From: Trichomonas tenax
Lineage: Eukaryota > Parabasalia > Trichomonadida > Trichomonadidae
Reading direction: 5' to 3'
DNA length: 37,148 nt
NCBI GenBank assembly: GCA_023091735.1
Contig: JALKBU010000486.1
Span: forward strand, 1-37,148
Both the position numbers and the translations under genes were made by a program. Below, piece by piece: positions 17,980 through 26,419 of the stretch (position 1 is the stretch's first letter; each line of letters begins with the position of its first letter). Under the pieces are notes generated by a model, which worked only from the letters and a program-made list of their open reading frames with translations, was not told the DNA's origin and did not search any database.

Positions 17980-18282
17980 ATAAATTTAATTACATACTGC
18001 TATAGAATCTGTGTTTCCTTTTTCAGAAGCTATTTTGAAAGTAATTTCGAAGATGGCAAAAGAGCACATTTTTCTTCAAAGAGAGGCTTCCTTAAGTCCC
18101 TCGGAATATCCCATTACATTCTTCTATATCCAAAGGATGAAAGAAATCAATCAACACAATATCATAGATTCGCATCAGCAATCATTCGATTCACTAAGAG
18201 CTTGGTGGTGAAAAATACGACAAAATATAGAAGTCAACAAAGAAGGAAATCTCATGATTTAGCCAGACAATTCTCAAGCTAA
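17980..18282 (+). pseudogene. ATG-less open frame, possible gene 3' fragment
   Basis: One hundred codons are open from after TAA 17977-17979 to TAA 18280-18282 with no Met. The product has folded-protein character: SYFESNFEDGKRAHFSS, then ISHYILLYPKDERNQ, and a basic tail KNTTKYRSQQRRKSHD. I do not recognise it. It might be the C-terminal remnant of a dead gene or transposase. It ends about 120 bp before the mariner-like element. Confidence 0.3.
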
Positions 18283-18405
18283 GGCATTTGCAAGACTTGA
18301 AAAGCTTTTTTCATCATGATGATCCAAACTTCAAGATATGAATAATAATATGGTATTCGGTGAAAGCAGGAACGAGACAAAGCCAGAACAACAAGAATAA
18401 AATAT

Positions 18406-18442
18406 TATAGGGTGTGCAAGGGTGTGTTTAGCACAGAAAGAT
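18406..18442 (+). repeat. left terminal inverted repeat, 37 bp
   Basis: Matches the reverse complement of 19641-19677 with a single G/T difference at the 17th base. Confidence 0.9.
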
Positions 18443-19640
18443 TGGAGCAAATCTGAATCATTCTATTAACACATATATAATATACACCTATAACAACTCT
18501 TATATAGAGAAATGTGTCATATAATTTTTGCACCGTGGCGAGATATAAAATCAAAATTGAGTCCGAAACCGATTTCGCAGTAAAAATTGGCTCCAAAATG
18601 TTCATTCATTTGATGTGACGAAGAAAGAATTTTCACTCTCTCTTCAAAACATTTTTGAAACAATCTTTCTCTGCTATTATACGTATAGTATACCTCGTAT
18701 ATAATCTATGGATATACTCATAGTTGTAACTGAATCTTTGGTTGCTGATAAGCAATCCCATAAATAGAGACGGCTCGAATTTTGACAATCTGAGATGGGA
18801 TTTTTTGTTTTCATTACAGTTAACCCAATGATTGATAAAAAACATAGATAATAGTTACCTTATATAATAGATACAGTATTGATTATAATAACATTAGTAG
18901 ATAGATGATTTATTAATGATATGAAAACGAAAATCTCGAAAGACATGTTTTCTCCGCAAACACAATTTTTTTGACAAAAATTTGATTCCCATCGAATATT
19001 TGCTTTTACATTAATTACTGAGATGTGCCAATTACTTTTCTTAGGGACACGACGGATCTATAGTTGATGGTCTATTACCCTCTGCAATTGAATGAAGTCA
19101 AGTTTGATGTCTATGGTCAAACCAGCATTTCAATTACAAATTTGAAAAATATGACGTAATTTTTTATTTTGTTCTGATATAGATATTATGAAGGAAAACA
19201 ACGATATAATATATATAAATAAGATATATACTTATTGGATATTAACATTATATAGATTGTAGTTGATTGTGAACAGAATATGACATTATGATAAATGATG
19301 AAAGTGTTTTCACTTTTGTTGAGAGTTCACAAAAAAATTCAGTTTCGCTTTTATAGAGTTATTCAAGTTACACAGCCTTGATTTTTTTGCTCTATAGATT
19401 CCGATTCAGAATCGTTCGGCCTATCTATGCATATGCTTAAATTGATCTGTACTTTGCTATTGGTCACTATATTCAAGCAAGAAAAAATTTTAATACCCAA
19501 ATTGTGCAAAAAATGACGGATTTCAAAATTGTGATATTTGAGTGACTTATAATCGAAATAGAAAATTCAAACCATATTTATAATGCTTAAATTTGATAGG
19601 GTTTATAATGTTGTTATTATAACATTTCAACTCATTCTCT

Positions 19641-19677
19641 ATCTTTCTGTGCTAAACACAACCTTGCACACCCTATA
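19641..19677 (-). repeat. right terminal inverted repeat, 37 bp
   Basis: Partner of 18406-18442. On the minus strand the neighbouring M8 open frame runs into this repeat because of a frameshift, which adds a spurious C-terminal tail. Confidence 0.9.
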
Positions 19678-19710
19678 GTTTGTTCTAAAACAATTAACAA
19701 TATATTTTTA

Positions 19711-21861
19711 TTATATGTTGAATTCTTCAATTTCAGGTGCCTCTTTGCGCTTATCCGCATTAGCCTTTGCAATATTTGCCTTGACAACGAATGCAACATT
19801 GAGAATAACAATAATATCGAGATAATTACAATAGCAATTGCACCAATAACAATAATCTTTGTTGAGCCTGTGTAGAGTTTATCAGTGCTTGCAGAAAGAG
19901 CATTTGCAGCACCAAGTCCATTACCTCCTTCTTCTGTTGCACTAGGAGTGGCTGTTGGTACACGCGTTCTCTTTGTGAAGGTGACATATTGAAGTGACGG
20001 TACTGGTATTGGTGTTTCATGTGGAACAAGAGGATAATCAGTCTGCTCAGGTGCATACGTTGGGAACAGAGGTTCATCTGTTTCATCAGCCCAAAGCTCC
20101 AGTGGTCTATCTGATGGCCATGGTGTTTGTGTTGGCCAAAGTGTCGGCTCTGGTGTGGGCAATGGTGAATGCGCTAGTGTCGAATCAAGAGTTGCTGTTT
20201 GATCTGGTGTTGCTGGTAGAGGTGGAAGATCATCAGTATAGAGATTCTCTTCTGTTAAAGGATTCTCTGTGAAATACATTTCTGCGAGCTTTGTTGCTCT
20301 ACAGAATCTTTCTGGTTTAATACACCACATGTTATATACTCTTGAGCCATAATAGTGCTGGAATATCTTGTTGGCATCAGCAGCTGTGCATAGTTTTTCA
20401 CCATAAGTGTTTTTATTGGAATTGTTATAAAGGCGTATTGTGTAACTGTCATATAAATGGCAATTGTATTCGCCGCAGATTGGCATCATATTTGTTGTAT
20501 ATGATGTAGGTCCATTATTCATTGGAAGCAATGCTGTGCCAGGAGGGCATCTGAAGTTTACCATTCTGACTGTTGCGAAGTCTGCAATTCCTTTGGTGTT
20601 GATGTAAGTCCATCCTTTACCATTGTAAAGGTTCATGTTCTGAAGATAAACTGCAATATCCTTATCGTTCTTTGTGTTGGATGTTGGTTTGTAGACCATG
20701 AATGCAGAGTTATATCCAAACATCTTGAAGTTGAATCCAACATGTTTGTCTGTTGATAACGTTGTTCCTGATGTGTAGTTGATCAAATAATAGTTCTGGA
20801 AATAAACCTGTGGATTACCTAATGCAAAATTCTCAATATAATTTCCATCAATCTGCTCTCTGTGACCCCATTCCATTGGCTGCACCATTGTTCAGTTGAT
20901 CTCGTAGTTACCTGTATCCAAAAGAACGGCTGCTGTGATATCTGTTAAGTGAGGATACAGGTGATTAACTAAATATCCAGCCATGACATCACCGAAGTAT
21001 GTTCTCGCCTCTAAGTTACCAACAGAGTTCCAAGCATCCTGAAGCTCAATACCAGCTGGACAGCTATTTCCATTGATTGTAAATGTATCAACACCGAAGT
21101 GCCTCTTACCGAATATGCGCGGGTAAGGAGTCGCCAAGAATGTGTATGTTTTGTCTGTCGTCGTCAGCTGGCATGTGATTGAGCTGTGTGGGGTGTTTGA
21201 GTCCTGTGGGTGGTAGTACTGATAGTACTCGTTGTTAAAACCTAAAATATTGATTATGCTCTGAACACAGCTCCAGAAGTAGAGGTTATCAGGTGTATGT
21301 TCATCCTGAACTGATGTCGGCATTTTTTCAATGTATGAAGAAGTTACAATAGTGCAAAATATAGGTCTTTTAGTTTCATAATAATACCTCAATGGGAAAG
21401 ATACTGTCAATCCTCTGTAGTCGAATATTGGATGTTCAATAACGAATATGAAAAGATCTGTATCAGTAACAGCAGGAACATCTTGTAAGAATGGAGGTGA
21501 GTTCCATATATTCTTTCCATCGAACTTTGGACCGATTGAAACTGTTGTAAGATCGATGCTCTTTGTGTACGGTTTTCCTCTAATGAGATTTGTAATGTAT
21601 TTTTGGACATTATCTAAAGTTCCAATTATGTAATCGAGATTGCCTGTTATGTTGGAGCAGTTTGCATGGCAGTACTCATCGTATTGCCACTAAGAATATC
21701 CAGATGGATTATATTTGCATCTGCTCGCGTCAACTTTTGTTCCATTGATGTAACAGTAATCGATGGTTAATCTAGTTGGCGGCCATTCGTCGGATGTCTG
21801 CTTCGTCCATCGTAAGAAACTTGAGCTTGAAAGTATACTCAATAAAGCAAAAAATCATCAT
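19711..21861 (-). pseudogene. leishmanolysin-like (GP63, peptidase M8) surface protein pseudogene, catalytic site lost
   Basis: Reading the minus strand from ATG 21861 gives a hydrophobic leader (FFALLSILSSSS) and an M8 body. 'ILGFNNEY', 'CPAGIELQD', 'LEARTYFGDVMAGYL', 'LTDITAAVLLDTGNYEIN' and 'QPMEWGHREQIDG' fit trichomonad GP63-like proteins. A Cys-rich region, a Pro/Thr-rich stalk, one transmembrane segment (IIVIGAIAIVIISI) and a short tail follow, ending at TAA 19711-19713. Lesions: a frameshift in the first codons, TAG at 21690-21692, TGA at 20892-20894 (where Trp is expected) and a frameshift near 19815 inside the membrane segment. The HExxH motif is QSIIN (21249-21263) and the third zinc His is Asn (21015-21017), so the ancestor was probably already inactive. 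TCAAAAATG at the start resembles a variant initiator. Confidence 0.82.
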
Positions 21862-22769
21862 TTTTGAGGTCAGGTTAATGTGAAAAGTGTATCGTAAAGT
21901 TAGAAAATTTTTAATTAAAAAATCAATATATTGATGCAGCGATCATATTTTGATTGTTAATTTTTCAATATTTTGAGTGAGATCGACGGTTTTGAGCACA
22001 TACAAAAAATCAAAATTATTTTTCATGGCTTAAATTAATCAAATGCGCATTCACATCAATATTATCAATTTTTGAAAAATGGTTCTCAAAAAAATGAAAA
22101 GTGGCAAAACTTCACAAAAGAGTATTGTGAAGTATATATTGACCTATACTTTCAGAATTTTTCAAAAATAAGATCAATTATTTTAAAATTATGTTACGGA
22201 TCAAATCATATTGGACATGAACTGCCTGCGTGATACACATCTAATTTTTCAATTTTTTGGTTTAAAATCTGATCTTTTTTGTTATTTGCAAAAAATCTTG
22301 TAAAACTCTTTTGTAAAAACAAGACATATCGTATAATAGATAAGAGAAGAGAAGAGCTTCCATCATCTTCCAATACAAGATAGTGTTTGTTTAAGCAAAA
22401 TCATATTGGATGAGCGGCTTGGTCTTTGTTTGCAGAGATATTATTGATACCACTGTAAACAGAACCCCAGAAAGGTACGTAAATGTTTTATCAGATCTGA
22501 TCTATAGGGGGGTCACTCGTTAAAAATCGCAAAACTCAAAAGAGTAAACGAAAAAACAAATTCAAGGGAATTCCTGTCTTATTTTCTTTTTGTTACACAT
22601 TGAATTCACGAAATAAAACATTTCTGTTGTAGATGTTATATTTACAGCGTTTATAGAGGATAAATCCCAATATTATTAAACTTGAATGCGAATATATGCG
22701 AACAGCTTCTAAACACAACAAAACCTTTAAATTGGACGAAAAATAATTGTTTTGCATTGCATTGGGCCT
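21862..22769. other. gene-free stretch of about 0.9 kb
   Basis: AT-rich. It holds a CTATAGGGGGGTC block at 22502-22514 that resembles one at window position 14-27. GTACGT near 22476 looks like a 5' splice site but has no partner. No gene seen. Confidence 0.45.
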
Positions 22770-22774
22770 TCATT
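22770..22774 (+). promoter_or_regulatory. initiator (TCATT) of the MATE gene
   Basis: TCAYW match with A(+1) 7 nt before the ATG at 22779. It excludes the in-frame TTG at 22752 as start. Confidence 0.65.
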
Positions 22775-22778
22775 TTTT

Positions 22779-24263
22779 ATGATTGATAATCAGCCTCTTT
22801 TGGGGATCGACAAAAACGAGTTTGATGAAGAAAAAACTCTTGGCGGAAAGCCGCCCCTGGCAACACTTTTCTCACTGTTAGCGGGTCCTCTCCTTTCACA
22901 AGTCACAAATGCGATGTATGGAATTGTCAATACGATATGGATCGAAAAAGGCATCGGCGATGAAGGCCTTAAAGTCCTCGCTGTGCTTTACATCTACGAC
23001 GCTGTTATTTATTCGCTTGGTAATTTACTGACCATATCAGCGAGTTCACATATTTCCTATTTATTCGGTAAAAGCCAGTCACATCTGTGTAATCAACTCA
23101 TTGCTGATCTTATAAGAGTTGCTTTCCTTCTTGGAATAGCTTATCCTGCAATTTCTATCCCAACAACCGTTCCTGTGGTGAAATGGTTATCAAAATCAGA
23201 TGTTATTGCACATGATGCATTGAAATATATCGAAATTTCATCAGGATGCAGTTTTATTCCATTATTATATTATGTTTTATGCGGAGTGTTACAAGGTGAA
23301 GGACGAACATGGCTTTTTGGCATAATTCAGATCGTTACATTAATGCTTGACATGTTTTTGTTCCTTCCTTTATTTTTGCTTTATCTCAAATGGGGAGTAT
23401 GGGCAGCAGCACTGTCACAAGTTATCTCTCAATTCATTATAACCTTTATTCTGTTGGCTCTTCTTCTAGCAGGCAAATTTTCATTACAATTCAAATTATC
23501 GTATTTATGCAAGAAATTCTCGAAGGAATCACATGAAGCACTTAGAGTTGGCTTTGCTTCGTTCATTCTCAACTTGTCAGAAGCATTCCCACAATTCGCA
23601 CTCCAAAAATTTGTGATTTTAGTTGCAGATCACGTTCACTTAAAAGAGCCAACACTCACTTGTTGGAACATCTTTGGGCGTCTTTACATGGTTGCCTGTT
23701 GCATCCTCGTAGCCTTCGATGCAGCCTATTTACCACCGACGTCTTACGCATACGCGAAGAGGCAATACAAGAGAGTTTTAAGATTGACAATTCACACGCT
23801 TTGGATTTCATTGGCATGGGGAGGAATTGCATGCAGCGTTGTTGTTCTTTTCCCACGCCAAATCATTAGACTTTTCAGCAAAGACAAGCAAGTGCAAGAC
23901 TTGGCTGCTGCTATCATGTGGCTTGGATTCATCACTCTTCCTTTATATCCATTGCATTCGATTGCCATTTCGATGCTTCAAGCAATCAAATTATCAAAGA
24001 GATCAACAGTTTTGTCTGTAATGACATCATTGATACCATTCCCATTGTTTTCAGTAATATTCTATTACACGCATCCAAACTCAATGCATTGGATATTCGG
24101 AACATATGTCGCATGTGATATTTCTGCTGCTTTGTTTACTGCCATCATTATGTTTTCTCCATTTGCTCGTTTACTTAAGCTAAATGATGGCGAAAAGTTC
24201 ACTGATGATGAAAATGAAGCTCCGGTGAACTCCCAATCGATAGAAAGCATCAATGAGAAGTAA
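22779..24263 (+). CDS. MATE-family (MatE) efflux transporter
   Basis: The 494-residue membrane protein has about twelve transmembrane helices in two MatE repeats. The first repeat has 'PLLSQVTNAMYGIVNTIWIEKGIGDEGLKVLAVL', the usual N-terminal signature in which a polytopic bundle follows a P-x-x-x-x-x-x-x-x-x-x-D/N-T motif. 'YYVLCGVLQGEGRTW' matches the conserved QGxG loop at helix 5/6, and the second repeat begins near residue 250 ('LRVGFASFILNLSEAFP'). MATE proteins export organic cations and drugs by Na+ or H+ antiport; the substrate here is unknown. The start was chosen from the TCATT initiator. It is convergent with the HOOK-domain gene, 78 bp apart. Confidence 0.88.
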   Translation: MIDNQPLLGIDKNEFDEEKTLGGKPPLATLFSLLAGPLLSQVTNAMYGIVNTIWIEKGIGDEGLKVLAVLYIYDAVIYSLGNLLTISASSHISYLFGKSQSHLCNQLIADLIRVAFLLGIAYPAISIPTTVPVVKWLSKSDVIAHDALKYIEISSGCSFIPLLYYVLCGVLQGEGRTWLFGIIQIVTLMLDMFLFLPLFLLYLKWGVWAAALSQVISQFIITFILLALLLAGKFSLQFKLSYLCKKFSKESHEALRVGFASFILNLSEAFPQFALQKFVILVADHVHLKEPTLTCWNIFGRLYMVACCILVAFDAAYLPPTSYAYAKRQYKRVLRLTIHTLWISLAWGGIACSVVVLFPRQIIRLFSKDKQVQDLAAAIMWLGFITLPLYPLHSIAISMLQAIKLSKRSTVLSVMTSLIPFPLFSVIFYYTHPNSMHWIFGTYVACDISAALFTAIIMFSPFARLLKLNDGEKFTDDENEAPVNSQSIESINEK

Positions 24264-24341
24264 TTTATATATTGTTTGATTATAAAAATAGAGTTTATAT
24301 AGAGAGAAATTCAAATATATTTTTTAAAAAAATAGAACATG

Positions 24342-25796
24342 TTAATGATATTTCTGGCGCATCTGTGCAATAAGAGATGAAGACTCACGAGAAGCCCTGA
24401 ATGATGTAGTGAGTGCGAGCCATTTAGTGATTTCTTCATTCTTCTTGTTGATATCCGCCTGGAGATTATCAACAATCTTGTCAACAGACTCTTGGCGCAA
24501 AATGAGCTCCTCCTGAACACGCTGGAGATCATTTCTCATTTGTGCTGTATCCTCGATCTGCTTCTCGAGTCTCTTCTTCTTTCTGTCGAGCTTAGTAATG
24601 ATCTTCTTATAGTTATTCTGCTCTTCGAGGATCTTTGGTGTCATTCCTGAAGCGAGATCGACTTCGAGTGCATTAACTTGGCGCCAAAGAGCCATAACGT
24701 CTGGCTGCTCATTCTCTTCTGTTTCCTGAACTTCAGATGATGTTGATGATGATTCATATTTAGTTTCGATTTGGATTGCGACGGTGAGATCTTCTTTAAG
24801 TTTCTCGATTTTGTGTGTTAAGTCATCATTGATCTTCTTCTGTTCGTGATTGTTCTGTTTGAGCTCAGCAATATCTTTGTATAAGTTTGGACGCTTTGAA
24901 ATGGCTTCATTGAGCTTATTGATGTCTTCTGTTAATTTTTCGGATGAAACTTCGTTATTTTCGTTACGAGAGCGTAATTTCGAGAGAACCTCGATAATGC
25001 CGGATATTTTTGCTAATTCTGTCTTTGTGTCATCGAGTTCTGCGCGTTTTTGAGTGAGTTGTTCTTTGAGTTGCTTATTATCATTCAAAATCTTTGTGAT
25101 TTGCTTTTCTGTTGTATCAATTATAGCTGAATTATTGTTATTGTTGTCTTCAGATGGTTTTGAAGCGACTTCTTGCTTTATTTGATTCAAACGCGATTCA
25201 GAATTTGCTATTTCAGCCTTTAACTGTGCAATTTTAGCCTGCTTCTCAGCTATTATCTTCTTTCTGTCTCCTTGTGGCTCAGATGGACGTGCAGGCGATT
25301 GTGGAGCTGAAACTTGTGCTGGAGCCGGTTTTTCTTGTTGCGGTGAGTTTTCTTGCTGTTGGGTCCACTTAAGGTATTTCATTAAATATGTTTGGACCTC
25401 TTTAGGCTGCTGTTTGATGTTTGCAACAACTTGTGATTTTAATTCTGAACGCATTGCGACGTAAATCAGTGGATTCACGTAGTTTATAATATCCGCTTGA
25501 TTCCTGTTACGAGAAAGAGACGCTAAATCGGGTTTATTTCTGATATTTTTTTCTTGTATCGCAGGCGAAATGATTTGTTCATAAGCACGCAGATTTTTAA
25601 ATATTGCGAACCAGTCTGTCTCGTTTTTTGGTGTATCTAACTTCTCAATGTCGATTTTCGTTGGACTTATTTGATTCCAGATCAAAGGAATCGCTTTCGT
25701 CGCCAAAAGGTCGACGGATGTCTTAACGTTCAGTTCCGGGATCCCTGGAAACGTATTCAGGAAACTTATTAAACATTTTTCGTCGTCCCACTCCAT
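24342..25796 (-). CDS. HOOK-domain coiled-coil protein
   Basis: 484 residues. The first ~150 residues resemble the HOOK-type calponin-like domain: 'CLISFLNTFPGIPELNVKTSVDLLATKAIPLIWNQISP', then the block around 'WFAIFKNLRAYEQII' and 'INYVNPLIYVAMRSE'. A Pro/Gln-rich hinge follows (QQQENSPQQEKPAPAQVSAPQ) and then about 290 residues of heptad-rich coiled coil. This is the architecture of HOOK/CCDC88-like dynein or cytoskeleton adaptors, so a role in microtubule-based cargo or axostyle organisation is plausible (inference). The initiator TCATA (25817-25821) is 23 nt upstream of the ATG. Confidence 0.7.
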   Translation of the reverse strand: MEWDDEKCLISFLNTFPGIPELNVKTSVDLLATKAIPLIWNQISPTKIDIEKLDTPKNETDWFAIFKNLRAYEQIISPAIQEKNIRNKPDLASLSRNRNQADIINYVNPLIYVAMRSELKSQVVANIKQQPKEVQTYLMKYLKWTQQQENSPQQEKPAPAQVSAPQSPARPSEPQGDRKKIIAEKQAKIAQLKAEIANSESRLNQIKQEVASKPSEDNNNNNSAIIDTTEKQITKILNDNKQLKEQLTQKRAELDDTKTELAKISGIIEVLSKLRSRNENNEVSSEKLTEDINKLNEAISKRPNLYKDIAELKQNNHEQKKINDDLTHKIEKLKEDLTVAIQIETKYESSSTSSEVQETEENEQPDVMALWRQVNALEVDLASGMTPKILEEQNNYKKIITKLDRKKKRLEKQIEDTAQMRNDLQRVQEELILRQESVDKIVDNLQADINKKNEEITKWLALTTSFRASRESSSLIAQMRQKYH

Positions 25797-26419
25797 TTAT
25801 TTTTTTTTTATAAATTTATGAAAAATTTTGTCAGCGAATCTCTTCACACATATGAAATCAGAGCCTTTTCACATTGAGTATAGAGAAAAGAGCAAAAGAA
25901 TATGCTATTTCTTGAATATCTAAGAAAAATATTTTAATATATGATGAATCAAATTTATTCATGAAACTGTCTTTGCTAACATAATATTAACACAACAAAA
26001 TATTATTTAATTGATTGATGTAAAACTTTTCACTTAAGCATTCCATTGATATATGAAGTAAAAATGAACATTTTCCATGAAGTAATGCTTTCATTTTTAC
26101 TGAAATTAAAATGAATACATCTAACTGAATATATAAGCAAAACAAATTACTGCATGTAGTATGATTTCAACTATAATCCTAGTTTATATTGTATATGTGT
26201 TGAATGATATATATCTAATATTCATTGAAATAAGTTCATCAATATGAGACGATAATTTTTTTAAATATATTTTTGATGTCATGTTCGCTTTCATAGGCAA
26301 TCAATGTCAAAATGATAGTGGAGAATTATTATTGATGGCAATGTGAGATTTGATTTTTTAGATAGTAAAACACTTTATTCAATCTATAAAAATAATATAA
26401 AATATAATATAAACATTTG
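25797..26419. other. gene-free gap with a 12-nt inverted repeat
   Basis: AGTAAAAATGAA (26057-26068) and TTCATTTTTACT (26090-26101) are perfect inverted repeats 21 nt apart. Otherwise only AT-rich DNA between the HOOK gene start and the WD40 gene end. Confidence 0.5.
25817..25821 (-). promoter_or_regulatory. initiator (TCATA) of the HOOK-domain gene
   Basis: TCAYW match, A(+1) 23 nt before the ATG at 25796. Confidence 0.5.

Larger units (their letters stand above)
17281..18405. other. gene-free stretch with hairpins and an ATG-less frame
   Basis: No gene with a start codon. It contains the nested hairpin at 17403-17472, a 6-bp hairpin CTCCAC-AAC-GTGGAG at 17573-17587 and a 100-codon open frame without ATG at 17980-18282. 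It ends at the left inverted repeat of the mariner-like element. Confidence 0.5.
18406..19677. mobile_element. mariner-sized TIR element, interior decayed
   Basis: Positions 18406-18442 and 19641-19677 are inverted repeats identical at 36 of 37 positions, beginning TATAGGGTGTGCAAGG. The ends carry TA dinucleotides as expected for Tc1/mariner target duplication, and the 1.27-kb span is the size of a typical mariner. The interior has no long open frame and no DDE/D motif that I can read. It is therefore a dead or non-autonomous copy, perhaps of the Tvmar type known from Trichomonas; identity to that family is inferred from size and TA ends only. The right end lies 34 bp beyond the original stop codon of the M8 pseudogene. 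Confidence 0.8.

Noticed and set aside
22474..22481. GGTACGTA as a 5' splice site
   Set aside because: No ACTAACACACAG-type acceptor downstream, and the neighbouring gene starts at its own initiator.
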